From: Nocardia sp. NBC_00565
Lineage (GTDB): Bacteria; Actinomycetota; Actinomycetes; Mycobacteriales; Mycobacteriaceae
Direction of reading: 5' to 3'
Assembly: GCF_036345915.1 (NCBI RefSeq)
Contig: NZ_CP107785.1
Span: forward strand, 9,176,001-9,240,000
DNA length: 64,000 nt
Part shown: in pieces, positions 17,573-25,722 of the stretch
Layout: every line of letters starts with the position of its first letter
Position numbering within the stretch: the stretch's first letter is position 1
Program-made: the position numbers and the translations under genes
Notes under the pieces: model-generated
Told to the model about the DNA's origin: nothing
Databases searched by the model: none
What the model saw: the letters and a program-made list of their open reading frames with translations, nothing else

Positions 17573-18403
17573 TTATTTGAACTCTCCTCGACGGACGCAG
17601 TCATCGACTGCGGTGCGCAGTGCGGTGTGTTCGGCGGGATCAACGGTCAGCGCATACTTTACTTTGATCTTGACGTAGTGCTCGAGATAGCCACACCGGA
17701 AATTTCCCGGCGGCAGGTAGTTCGCGGCGTCCTGGTCACCCTTGGATCGGTTGGCCGAGGGGTCGGAGGCGATCAGGTTGACGGCGTCGTTGGCGATGTT
17801 GCGGCGGGTATTTTCGTCGAGCTTGGCCGCGCCCGAGCGCCATGCCTCGGCGAGTGGGACGATGTGCTCGGCATCGACGGTGGCCGGGTCGGTCATCCAC
17901 TTGTAGGGCTTGAGTTTTCCGGTCTTCGAATCGAGGAATCCGTACTGGTCGCGCCAGCCGCCGTCCTTGCCGACGGTGAGTTGGCAGGTCTTCGGGTCGA
18001 GCTTGACCGAGCCGCTCGCGTCCCGAAGCATCATCACGTCTCGGGTGGTGCATTTGCTGTACTGGGTGTACTCGGTGCCGAAGCCGTGTTCGGGCGTGTT
18101 GGTGTCCCAGTGTGGGAATTTCTCCCGGCTGTAGCCGTCCATCGATGCCTCCGGCGCGTCGACCAGTTGGCCGAGCAACGCGGTGATGTCCTTACCGGAA
18201 ATCGTTGCGGCACTTGCCGAACCGGGTGGTTGGCCGCCGTTCTTGCCGGTCCATTCGTCGAAGAAGGAATAAGCGACTGCGGCCACTACGGCCAGGACAA
18301 CGGGCGCACAAACAGCGAAAACGCGACGCGTGGTGCGGGACGAAAACCACTTCACAGAGATCGAACTTCCTAGCCTCGCACCGATGAATTTGTCGGGCGT
18401 CAA
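17573..18403 (-). CDS. Membrane-anchored HNH endonuclease-family protein (DUF1524/GmrSD type)
   Basis: A 276-residue protein with one N-terminal membrane helix (about residues 28-48, VFAVCAPVVLAVVAAVAYSF) and an extracytoplasmic HNH domain. The catalytic motif is VDAEHIVPLAEAW; the later DAVNLIASDPSANRSKGDQD supplies Asn residues, as in secreted nucleases of this family. A small GTG-start version beginning at VKWFSS is also possible. Secreted DNA hydrolysis for nutrition or competition is likely. The family is common in Nocardia and Streptomyces. A remnant of a second copy lies at 17169-17309. Confidence 0.82.
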   Translation of the reverse strand: MTPDKFIGARLGSSISVKWFSSRTTRRVFAVCAPVVLAVVAAVAYSFFDEWTGKNGGQPPGSASAATISGKDITALLGQLVDAPEASMDGYSREKFPHWDTNTPEHGFGTEYTQYSKCTTRDVMMLRDASGSVKLDPKTCQLTVGKDGGWRDQYGFLDSKTGKLKPYKWMTDPATVDAEHIVPLAEAWRSGAAKLDENTRRNIANDAVNLIASDPSANRSKGDQDAANYLPPGNFRCGYLEHYVKIKVKYALTVDPAEHTALRTAVDDCVRRGEFK

Positions 18404-18987
18404 GCTACCTGCGGCTGATCGTCCCGTATCTGATTGTGGCGTATGACGTTCAGCACATCCAGTGGAACGACGTTATGTGTGGCAACGGGTTCGTGCCCGG
18501 CACACGCAAAACCACCCCTGAGTCGCCGTGCCGGCGCCGACTCAGGGGTGGTCGTGTCACGAGGAGCTTTCCGCGGTCGAGTGAACGGGCCGGGTGTCCA
18601 GTCCGGTTTATCCGTTCGCACGGCACCACGAGACTGATGAGGGGAGTCTCGTCAAGCCGTTTCGTGCCGCGGGTGACTTCTCGTGACGGTCTGTGGGAAC
18701 TTCATTGTTCTTACGTAGACAGACAGTAGATGAAGCTGGATTCCTTTGCAAACGCTTTACCTAAGTCTGAGAATCTCCTGAATGGTGGAAGATGCTGGTG
18801 GAATAAGTACTATTGATCTACGCAAAAAAGTTGACCTGCGGTTGTGTGCCGGTCGGTCGGGGGAGGTCGCGGAAACTGGCCGCGCGGACAGTGGCGAGCG
18901 TCACATCGAATGGCGGTCACAGCGGGTCCCGAGCCTGTGTCGAAACCGGGTGAAGGCAGAAAGCCGGACCACGGAAGGACACCCATC
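18404..18987. other. Long intergenic region, partly AT-rich
   Basis: About 580 bp between the divergent HNH and dehalogenase genes. No convincing gene is seen; the open frames show no codon bias. It contains a strong hairpin (18511-18552) and a second smaller one with arms GAGACT/AGTCTC near 18631-18651. The stretch from about 18695 to 18835 is clearly richer in A and T than its surroundings, including a run of six A near 18822. Confidence 0.7.
18511..18552 (-). terminator. Strong hairpin with T tract on the minus strand
   Basis: Perfect 15-bp arms (ACCACCCCTGAGTCG and its complement) around a 12-base loop. On the minus strand it is followed by TTTTGCG, which suits an intrinsic terminator for leftward transcription. 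No minus-strand gene is visible to its right, so what it terminates is unclear. Confidence 0.6.
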
Positions 18988-19860
18988 ATGGCTACCGTCG
19001 ACGTTCTCGACTCGTTCATCAACTACACCGATACCGGCGCTGGTCCGGTGCCGGTGGTGTTCCTGCACGGCAACCCCACCTCATCGCACCTGTGGCGCAA
19101 CGTGATCCCGCACGTCGCCGCGCAAACCCGGGTGCTCGCACCGGATCTGATCGGCATGGGCGCGTCCGGAAAGCCGGACAGCGACTACCGCCTCGCCGAC
19201 CAGGCTCGCTATCTGGATGCCTGGTTCGACGCGCTCGGCCTCGATCAGGTCGTCATCGTCGGCCACGACTGGGGCGGAACGCTCGGCATGCACTGGGCCG
19301 CACGGCATCCCGACCGCATCCGGGGCATCGCGCTGATCGAGACCTTCCTGCGGCCGATGCGCTGGGACGAACTCCCGCCGCTGGGTGCCGAGCTGTTCCG
19401 CAAGTTCCGGACGGCCGAGGGGGAGCGCATGGTGCTGGCGGAGAACATGTTCATCGAGTTCAACCTGCCGAGGGGGGTTGCCGATCTGTCGCCGGAAGAT
19501 CACGACGTTTACCGTGCACCATTCCCGACGCCGGAATCGCGCAAGCCGATGCTGGCCTGGTCGCGTGAGTTTCCGCTCGACGGAGATCCCGCTGATGTGG
19601 TTGTGCTGGTGCAGAACTATGACCAATGGGCCGCGCGGACGCCGGAGGTCCCGAAGCTCATCATGGCGCTCGACAACGGCGTCGGTCTCGGTTCGCCGGA
19701 GGTGATCGCCTGGGCCGCCGACACTTTCGCCAGTGCGGAGGTCGTGTCGGTCGGCGAAGGTGGACACCACGCGCCGGAGGACCAGCCCGATGCGATCGGG
19801 ACGGCCGTGGCGACCTGGTTGCGCGCGCACTCGCTGACGACGGCGGCCGCGGCGGTGTGA
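18988..19860 (+). CDS. Haloalkane dehalogenase (alpha/beta hydrolase, HLD-II type)
   Basis: Hydrolyses carbon-halogen bonds of haloalkanes to alcohols. The 290 residues carry HGNPTSSHLWRN with the halide-binding Asn (residue 29), the nucleophile Asp94 in VGHDWGG with halide-binding Trp95, the catalytic Glu in ALIETFLRPMRWDE (about residue 118), and the His in EGGHHAPEDQPDAIG. The Asp-His-Glu arrangement and spacing match DhaA/LinB. The ATG at 18988 has GGAAGGAC before it; longer in-frame starts add unconserved residues. It stands alone behind a long upstream region. Confidence 0.9.
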   Translation: MATVDVLDSFINYTDTGAGPVPVVFLHGNPTSSHLWRNVIPHVAAQTRVLAPDLIGMGASGKPDSDYRLADQARYLDAWFDALGLDQVVIVGHDWGGTLGMHWAARHPDRIRGIALIETFLRPMRWDELPPLGAELFRKFRTAEGERMVLAENMFIEFNLPRGVADLSPEDHDVYRAPFPTPESRKPMLAWSREFPLDGDPADVVVLVQNYDQWAARTPEVPKLIMALDNGVGLGSPEVIAWAADTFASAEVVSVGEGGHHAPEDQPDAIGTAVATWLRAHSLTTAAAAV

Positions 19861-20037
19861 GTGGGCGCGGTCGGTGCGGGTGTCGAGGTCCGCGGCGCTG
19901 GGGCCTTCCGCGAGCCCCACGGATCCGCGCTGTCACCGATCGGGCGTGGTCGCCGCACCCGCGGCTGATCCGAGGCCGCGCACCACGCCCCACCCCGCGC
20001 GCTTGCGCGTGATCGGATCACGCCGAAGGATTGAGCG

Positions 20038-21261
20038 GTGGAATCCGAGCTACCGATGTCCGAGGCAGCCTCCGCGCTCGAAGCGCTCGAAGCGCTCGAA
20101 GCGCTCGATGTGGACGGTGCTGTCGACGAGCATGCTGGCGCTGACGAGTCAGCTCGCACGCAGGGTGGTGCCGTCGCTAATAGATCGGCTGGTTCGCGGG
20201 GTGGTGCCCGCATTGACGGATCGGCTGGCGCGCGGGACGGTGCCGTCGCTGATGGATCGGCTGGCGCGCAGGGTGGTGCCGTCGCTGATGGATCGGCTGG
20301 TTCGCGGGGTGGGGCCGTGGTTGATGGATCGGCTGGCGGGCAGGGCAGTGCCGCAGCCGACGAGTCAGCTGGTGTGGAAGGTGGTGCCGCCGCAGACGGA
20401 TCGGCTGGTGTCGAGGGTGGCGCGGCGGTGCGGGCTGTCGAGCGGGAGCTGGTAGATCGGGCTGTTGCCGGTGATGCGGTAGCGATCTCGGATGTGGTTC
20501 GGCAGCTGCAGGATCCGCTGTATCGGTTGGCGTTGCGGATGGTGTGGCGGCCAGCGGAGGCCGAGGATGCGACGCAGGAGATCCTGTTGCGGGTGGTCGG
20601 CAATCTGGCGACCTGGCGTGCTGAGGCGAAGCTGCTGACCTGGGCCTATCGGATCGGGGTCAACTATCTGCTGAACCTGCAGCGGCAGACGCCGCAGGAG
20701 GCGGCGCAACTCAGCCTCGATGCCTATCGGGACGGATTGGCGGACGGACTCGCGGCCGAGGACTATCGCGGACCTGAGGCCGAGGTGCTCTCGCACGAGG
20801 TGCGGCTCAACTGCACCCAGGCCATGCTGCAGTGCCTGGCCCGCGACGAGCGGGTGGCCTTCGTACTCGGCGAGGTCTTCGAACTCGGCTCCGCCGATGC
20901 GGCGTGGATTCTGGAAATCACCGCACCCGCGTATCGAAAGCGGTTGGAGCGGGCCAAGAAACGCATCGGCACCTTCCTGAATTCGACGTGCGGGGTGACA
21001 AATCCGGAGGCGTTCTGCCGCTGCTCCCGGCGGGTGGACAAGGCGTTGGCGCTCGGGCGCGTCGATCCGAAGCGGCCCGCGTTCGCCCGACATGCGGTCA
21101 GTCCGGGTGGTCGCAGTGTCAGCGAGGCCGAGGAGCAGATGATCCGCTTGCACGACGCCGCCGCGGTGATCCGGATCCATCCCGACTACGCGGCACCCCG
21201 GGCCAAGATGGCCGCGATCGCGGGGCTGCTGAGTTCGGGTCGCTTTCCGCTACTCGACTGA
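20038..21261 (+). CDS. ECF sigma factor with repetitive N-terminal tail
   Basis: A 407-residue protein. Residues 133-215 form sigma region 2 (QLQDPLYRLALRMVWRPAEA, EDATQEILLRVVGNLATWR, LLTWAYRIGVNYLL), and residues about 258-320 form region 4 (LARDERVAFVLGEVFELGSA, TAPAYRKRLERAKKRIGTFL). The C-terminus has a Cys cluster (CGVTNPEAFCRCSRRV) that could bind metal. The N-terminal 132 residues are an LEALEALEALD stretch and eight 12-residue Gly/Ala/Ser repeats. No anti-sigma gene is adjacent, so the tails may provide control. A shorter start just before the repeats end cannot be excluded. Confidence 0.87.
   Translation: MESELPMSEAASALEALEALEALDVDGAVDEHAGADESARTQGGAVANRSAGSRGGARIDGSAGARDGAVADGSAGAQGGAVADGSAGSRGGAVVDGSAGGQGSAAADESAGVEGGAAADGSAGVEGGAAVRAVERELVDRAVAGDAVAISDVVRQLQDPLYRLALRMVWRPAEAEDATQEILLRVVGNLATWRAEAKLLTWAYRIGVNYLLNLQRQTPQEAAQLSLDAYRDGLADGLAAEDYRGPEAEVLSHEVRLNCTQAMLQCLARDERVAFVLGEVFELGSADAAWILEITAPAYRKRLERAKKRIGTFLNSTCGVTNPEAFCRCSRRVDKALALGRVDPKRPAFARHAVSPGGRSVSEAEEQMIRLHDAAAVIRIHPDYAAPRAKMAAIAGLLSSGRFPLLD
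20146..20433 (+). repeat. Eight in-frame 36-bp repeats within the sigma factor gene
   Basis: Codons 37-132 consist of eight 12-codon units with the consensus GSAGxxGGAVAD (for example GSAGAQGGAVAD, GSAGSRGGAVVD, ESAGVEGGAAAD). The DNA is similarly repetitive (GATCGGCTGG near each unit start). The unit is a multiple of three, so copy-number change would keep the frame. Confidence 0.92.
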
Positions 21262-21278
21262 ACAGCTTCTCGGCCGGA

Positions 21279-21469
21279 TCAGGCGTTGGCGGTGAATCGC
21301 ACGCCGCTCAGTCCTTCGGACAACGTCTACAGCCGAGCGGCGAGGCCTGCATCGTTGGCTACCTTCATCGGGTCTTGATTCATCGACGAGGAGCGGACAC
21401 CGACGATCACACAGCTGACGCCGGCCTGTGCCCTCGCGCCTACAGACCCGCATATCGAGGAGATCGCCC
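21279..21469 (-). pseudogene. C-terminal remnant of an unidentified gene
   Basis: On the minus strand one frame reads GSVGARAQAGVSCVIVGVRS, then SSMNQDPMKVANDAGLAARL, a TAG stop (21327-21329) and finally TLSEGLSGVRFTANA before TGA at 21279. Composition and third-position GC look like real coding sequence on both sides of the stop. No start is available, and it runs into the thioesterase remnant on the other strand. VIVGVRS recalls aldo/keto reductases, but the rest does not fit, so the family is open. Confidence 0.5.
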
Positions 21470-21675
21470 ATGACTTCGACCGTCACCGCATGCCATGCGT
21501 TCGACAGCGCCATCGCCCTGACTCCGGACGGCGACGGAAACTTCGGCGGGCGTACGACTCCGGAGTACGCCAACATGGTCGGCCCGTTTGGTGGCATCAC
21601 CGCGGCCACCATGGTGAGCGCGGTGCGACAACATCCGTAATGCCTCGGTGACCCGATCTCGATCACCGTCAACTA
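21470..21675 (+). pseudogene. Acyl-CoA thioesterase-like gene, decayed N-terminal part
   Basis: Starts well (AGGAGATCGCCC before ATG 21470) and encodes FDSAIALTPDGDGNFGGRTT and PEYANMVGPFGGITAATMV, the N-terminus of TesB-like thioesterase-family proteins. After RQHP there is TAA (21638-21640), then LGDPISITVN in the same frame, and a second TAA. In relatives these two stop positions would be an acidic residue and the Tyr of TVNY. The remaining 200 or so residues are missing, and the phoU-like gene ends 11 bp later. Confidence 0.72.
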
Positions 21676-21685
21676 AGGTCGCAGC

Positions 21686-22354
21686 CTATTCGGTGTTCGA
21701 AGGTTGGGCGGTGGGTGGGATTCCGGTGTCCAGGAAGCGGATCAGGCGGTCGATGCGGGCGGTGTGGTCGATGCAGCGTTCGAAGTGGTTGCCGACCATG
21801 GCGATATCGATGGCGGCTTCGGTGTGGTGGGTCAGGGTTGGGTTGGCCAGGGCGGAATGCAGTTGCTGGTGCAGTTGATCCATCGCGGGGCCGCTGGATT
21901 CGGGGGTGGGGGATTGGTGTCCGGTGGCGACCGATTCGCCCGCGAGAGCGGTGCAGTGTGCGGCCAGGCGGCCCATGGTGGTGAGAATGTCCATGAGGGG
22001 TTGGGGTGCAACGGGTTCGGGATGGCACTTGTAGACCTGGTCGGCGACCCGGCTGATCAGCCAGCCGATCCGGGACAACTCGCTGGCGATCTGGGTCGCG
22101 GTGACGACGTGGCGCAGGTCGCGCGCGACCGGCGCCTGCAGCGCGAGCAGCACCACGGTCCTGGCCTCGCAGGCCGAGTACATCTTCTGTAGCTGCTCGT
22201 CGAGCGCGAAGGCCTCATAGGTGGCGGCGAGGTCGGCGTCGCCGAGCGCGGCGGTGACGCGCTCGGCGGCATCGTGGGCGAGCCGACACATCAGCGTCAA
22301 ATCATTGGTCAACGCGATGAGCTCGCGAGTGAACTGGGTCCGCACTCGGCACAT
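21686..22354 (-). CDS. PhoU-like protein
   Basis: A 222-residue all-helical protein with two PhoU repeats. The second-repeat signature appears as AIDIAMVGNHFERCIDHTARI, and the first as ATQIASELSRIGWLISRVAD. PhoU modulates phosphate uptake by the PstSCAB transporter and the PhoR kinase. No pst genes are adjacent, so this may be a paralogue. The start could be ATG 22354 or the GTG three codons on, which gives the more usual RTQFTREL-like N-terminus. Confidence 0.85.
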   Translation of the reverse strand: MCRVRTQFTRELIALTNDLTLMCRLAHDAAERVTAALGDADLAATYEAFALDEQLQKMYSACEARTVVLLALQAPVARDLRHVVTATQIASELSRIGWLISRVADQVYKCHPEPVAPQPLMDILTTMGRLAAHCTALAGESVATGHQSPTPESSGPAMDQLHQQLHSALANPTLTHHTEAAIDIAMVGNHFERCIDHTARIDRLIRFLDTGIPPTAQPSNTE

Positions 22355-22446
22355 TGTCGCCTATCGAGGCGCCGTCGAGTACACAAATCTCGAGTCGTTC
22401 ACACGGTTGGCCGGAATGTGTGGCCTTCGGCTGGCACGATTATGAG

Positions 22447-23250
22447 GTGCAGCGCGATGTCTCGGCCCACCTCGACATCGGTATCGCCGCGCCGACCACC
22501 CTCGAGTTCCAGGTCGCCGCCGCCAGGCAGCCGGGGCTCGAGCTCAACGAGTCGCTGGTGTTCGAACTGGACGGTCGCACGATCTGGCCGCAGGAGATTT
22601 CCGGTCCGCACGGCTCCCGCATCCACAAATTCGATTCCGGCACAGGCAATCTGCAGGTGCACTACCGCGCCACCGTGCTCGGCACCGCGCATCCGGAACC
22701 GGTCTCCGACTACGATCTCGCGCTCTATCTGCGCCCGAGTCGTTTCGCCGAGTCCGACAAGCTCTTCGGCTTCGCCGCCGCCGAATTCGACAGTGCCGCA
22801 GCGCCTGCCGAACTCGCCGCCGCGGTGACCGCCTGGGCCCGCCGCCGCATCCGCTACATCGCGGGCAGCAGCGACCCCACCGACGGCGCGGTGGAGACCC
22901 TCCTATCCGGCGCGGGCGTCTGCCGCGACTACACCCACCTGATCGTGGCCCTGTTACGCGCGCTGAAAGTGCCCGCCCGAATGGTGGCCGTATACGCGCC
23001 GGGCCTGTTTCCGATGGATTTCCATGCCGTCGCCGAGGCCTACGTCGATGGGATGTGGCGTGCATTCGACGCCACCGGCCTCGCCCCGCGCTCATCACTG
23101 GTCCGAATCGCCACGGGCAGAGACGCTTCCGACGCCGCGTTCATGGACAACCACGGTGGCGAGGTCTTCGTGAACAACATCTGGGTCAACGCGATCATCG
23201 AGGGCTTCCTGCCATTCGACAATGGCGTCGACCCGGTCTCGATCGTCTGA
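22447..23250 (+). CDS. Transglutaminase-like protein (Rv2569c type)
   Basis: A 267-residue protein with an N-terminal beta domain and a C-terminal transglutaminase/protease-like domain. The catalytic Cys is in GAGVCRDYTHL, the His in MDFHAVAEAYVDG and the Asp in WRAFDATGLAPR. It matches M. tuberculosis Rv2569c over its length, including VRIATGRDASDAAFMDNHGG. The GTG at 22447 gives the conserved start QRDVSAHLDI; the longer frame from 22354 overlaps the divergent phoU-like promoter. Peptidase or amidase activity is inferred; the substrate is unknown. Confidence 0.85.
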   Translation: MQRDVSAHLDIGIAAPTTLEFQVAAARQPGLELNESLVFELDGRTIWPQEISGPHGSRIHKFDSGTGNLQVHYRATVLGTAHPEPVSDYDLALYLRPSRFAESDKLFGFAAAEFDSAAAPAELAAAVTAWARRRIRYIAGSSDPTDGAVETLLSGAGVCRDYTHLIVALLRALKVPARMVAVYAPGLFPMDFHAVAEAYVDGMWRAFDATGLAPRSSLVRIATGRDASDAAFMDNHGGEVFVNNIWVNAIIEGFLPFDNGVDPVSIV

Positions 23251-23372
23251 CCCAGACCTGGCCCGACCGCAACGCTCAGGGTCCCATTGCCCACCGCGCA
23301 CCGAGTCCGACACCGCGCCGACTCGTACCGTGGATGCTGGCGGTCGCACCCCCAGCGGTCTAGCGTCGAAGT

Positions 23373-23768
23373 ATGCCGAATGCGCGAGATACCAAGCATC
23401 GACTGGTCTCGACAATGCAGCGACGTGTGGGGAATCCCATACTGCGCAGGCTGCCCACCCAGCAGTTGCTAGAGACCATCGGACGCAAGAGTGGTCAGCC
23501 ACGCATCACGCCGATCGGCGGCCGCCGGGTCGGCAACGAATTCTGGCTCGTCTCCGAATTCGGCGAGCGCTCGCAGTACATCCGAAATATCAAGGCGAAC
23601 AACCGAGTTCGACTTCGCCTGCGTGGCCACTGGCACACCGGCACCGCGCATTTGGTGCCGGATGATGATCCGCGCGCCCGCTTACGGTCCTTGCCCAAGG
23701 CCAATAGCGCTGCCGTCGCCCTGTTCGGTACAGATCTGCTCACCGTTCGGATCGATCTGGACGACTGA
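23373..23768 (+). CDS. Deazaflavin (F420)-dependent nitroreductase-family protein
   Basis: A 131-residue protein of the DDN/DUF385 split-barrel family, which uses reduced coenzyme F420 to reduce quinones and nitro compounds. Conserved parts are LETIGRKSGQPRITPI, GNEFWLVSEFGERSQYIRN, ANNRVRLRLRGHWHTGTA and the late HLVPDDDPRAR. It is short but of normal size for the family. It lies 122 bp after the transglutaminase gene with its own ATG. Confidence 0.87.
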   Translation: MPNARDTKHRLVSTMQRRVGNPILRRLPTQQLLETIGRKSGQPRITPIGGRRVGNEFWLVSEFGERSQYIRNIKANNRVRLRLRGHWHTGTAHLVPDDDPRARLRSLPKANSAAVALFGTDLLTVRIDLDD

Positions 23769-23805
23769 CCGTAATCGAATGCGGACCCGCTGACGCGATG
23801 GAGTC

Positions 23806-24054
23806 ATGATCGGTGCGTCGACTTCCCGCTGGACCGTATTCGTTCCTCTCCTAGCCGCGATCGCCCTGGCCGCCACCTGGGGGCGATCTCTGCCGGGTGC
23901 CGGGGTGGTCGTGGTGGTAGCGGCGCCGATGTTGCTCGCGCTGACGGTCGTCGTCGGTGTGCTCACCGTGGTGCCGGGTCGGGCGACCTTGCTGCAGGGC
24001 GGTGTCCACTTGGCCCTGTTCTCCGCCTTTGTGTTTCTCGCCGCCAGTCCATAG
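23806..24054 (+). pseudogene. ChaA-type Ca2+/H+ antiporter reduced to its two ends
   Basis: The 82-residue frame begins like ChaA-family antiporters (RWTVFVPLLAAIALAATWG followed by SLPG) and finishes with their C-terminus (VPGRATLLQGGVHLALFSAF; E. coli ChaA has TGRTNVLNGAAHLALFAAY). Normal members have about 360 residues with eleven helices; here about 280 central residues, including both glutamate ion-binding motifs, are gone and the ends join in frame. The product could still be made as a three-helix peptide but cannot transport. Confidence 0.7.
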
Positions 24055-24057
24055 CCG

Positions 24058-24184
24058 TTGTGATCGCGGGCCAGACCCCGCGACGACGACCAGCGCGCCC
24101 AGTCCGGTGCGGTTCGGTCAGGTGCTCGATGATCTCGTCGAGGCGGTCGGGCGGCGTCGAATGAGCCGCTACCTGGGCGAACAC
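24058..24184 (-). pseudogene. Possible short N-terminal gene fragment
   Basis: From GTG 24184 the minus strand reads FAQVAAHSTPPDRLDEIIEH and LTE, which looks like the first strand and helix of a small ABM/dimeric barrel protein. Then the sense is lost (PHRTGRAGRRR), while another frame gives ALVVVAGSGPRSQRLW. It abuts the end of the antiporter remnant. Weak evidence. Confidence 0.3.
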
Positions 24185-24279
24185 GCGCCGCGAAAGCTGA
24201 TCTTTCGCAACCCGACTTCGGTAGCCTGCCAGCAGAGCTTTTCGTGAAGGTAGGACCTACTCGGAACGAAGGCGGTGCG

Positions 24280-25020
24280 ATGGTGGAATCCGGCGGCGGT
24301 ACACCCGGGGGTAATCGCGGTACCGACAACACGCTCGTCATAACTATCGCGGCCGTCATCGCCGCCGTGCTCGCGCTGGTGGTCGCGACTGCCTTGCTGC
24401 TGCGCTCGAATCAGGATTCGCAGAACGACACACCGAAGCCGTCGGCCACATCCACCGCGAAATCCACCTCGGTGACCACTGTCCGGCTCGCCCCCGCGCC
24501 CCCGATCGTGCCGCCCAGCAATCGTTCGACGACCTCTGCGGCGCAGCCGGCGCGCAAGCGTGGTGACGACTGCTCGCACGACAACATCATCGCCCGATGG
24601 GACCTGCGCAACGAGCAATGGGTGTGCGTCCCCCAAGGGCAGGGCGGCGATCCGCACCGGGTCGGCGACGACTGCTCCCATGACGGCATCGTGGCGCAGT
24701 GGGGTCTGGCCTCGGACGGTCGCTGGATCTGCATCCCACAGGAGCAGGGCCGTGACGAACATCAGATCGGCGACGACTGCTCGCACGGCGGCATCGTGGC
24801 CCAGTGGGGCTTGACTTCTGATGGTCACTGGATCTGTATCGCGCAGGACCGGGGCTTCCCGGAGACCTCAGTGGTTCCGCAGAACCCGGTGCCCAGCACC
24901 GTCCCGGAGAGCGCGGTGCCCAACCCGCCACCGGTCCCGGAGAATCCGTTGCCCGAATTGCCGCAGCTGCCCGCCCTGCCCGGCCTGCCGGGCCTGCCCG
25001 CCCTACCCGGCCTGCCGTGA
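24280..25020 (+). CDS. Membrane-anchored protein with three Cys-pair repeats
   Basis: A 246-residue protein. One membrane helix (VITIAAVIAAVLALVVATAL, about residues 20-42) is followed by a Ser/Thr/Pro-rich linker. Next come three 35-residue repeats, each with DDCSHDGIVAQWGL and a second Cys in GRWICIPQ, 17-18 residues after the first. The tail is Pro-rich and ends in PALPGLPGLP repeats. It is probably outside the membrane, where each Cys pair could form a disulfide. ATG 24280 is preferred over GTG 24244 for its GAAGG site. I do not recognise the family. Confidence 0.8.
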   Translation: MVESGGGTPGGNRGTDNTLVITIAAVIAAVLALVVATALLLRSNQDSQNDTPKPSATSTAKSTSVTTVRLAPAPPIVPPSNRSTTSAAQPARKRGDDCSHDNIIARWDLRNEQWVCVPQGQGGDPHRVGDDCSHDGIVAQWGLASDGRWICIPQEQGRDEHQIGDDCSHGGIVAQWGLTSDGHWICIAQDRGFPETSVVPQNPVPSTVPESAVPNPPPVPENPLPELPQLPALPGLPGLPALPGLP

Positions 25021-25072
25021 TTGCGCAGGTGCGGCGGTGAAATTCGTTCGACACAGCTGAGATGCTCGGTTG

Positions 25073-25404
25073 GTGATTGTTGTCCCCGAATTCTTCGCCG
25101 ATCGTCTCGCCAGGATGGAGCCCGCGGCCCGGGCCTGGCTGGACGGTCTGCCCGAACTCGCGGCCCGCTGGCGGGCGACATCGAATTCACCACCTTGTCT
25201 CTGCTCTGGAACCGTCGATCGGAATCCACCCTCGACGACCGCTTCGCCACGGTCGTCGATATCGCCGGACTCGATCCGGACCGTGCCCAGGCTTGGACCC
25301 TGGTGCGCGCGGTCCAGAACTGGCTCTGGTTCGTCGAGGACGAAGACACCGAAGACTTCGGCTGGCCCGCCGTCCAGGCCATCGCTCCGTGGGCCCTGCG
25401 CTGA
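25073..25404 (+). pseudogene. Aminoglycoside-phosphotransferase-like gene with internal deletion
   Basis: From GTG 25073 frame 2 reads VVPEFFADRLARMEPAARAW and LDGLPELAARW, the N-terminus of APH(6)/hydroxyurea-kinase-like proteins. About base 25165 the sense moves to frame 1: GPLAGDIEFTTLSLLWNRRS, then DPDRAQAWTLVRAVQNWLWF and a normal-looking end at TGA 25402-25404, the C-terminal helices of the same family. The ATP-binding and catalytic core (roughly 150 residues) is missing and the junction is out of frame. The family call rests on memory of related sequences. Confidence 0.6.
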
Positions 25405-25722
25405 CATCCGCGATGCACCGAAAACGACTCCGCCAACTGACCCGCCCAGCAGACGCGCCCTGGCGAAACTGCCTGCGCGCCAAGCCGACCGAGACCAGAC
25501 CGCCCAACTTCCCAACTACTCGCCGCCCGGCCCCTCGCCGCTACCGGTGAACGTGGCAGCCCGGCCCGACGGCGGTCGCTCGATATCGGTCTGAGCTTGC
25601 AGTTCCAGCCGAACCCGGCGATTTCGAGCTGTGTCACGATTGTCGCGGATTTTGGCTGCAACGCAGCGGACGCCCGCTGCCGCGCACTCGCACTCGTCGG
25701 CCAAGGGTGCGGCGGCGCCGGC
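25405..25722. other. Intergenic stretch without recognised gene
   Basis: About 320 bp between the phosphotransferase remnant and the end of the DUF5313 gene. The plus strand shows one coding-like run near 25590-25690 (PAEPGDFELCHDCRGFWLQR) without a start, possibly more debris. No hairpin with a T tract was seen. Confidence 0.5.

Noticed and set aside
18436..18729. 97-codon plus-strand frame in the dehalogenase upstream region
   Set aside because: It runs through the strong hairpin, has poor third-position GC and no recognisable motif.
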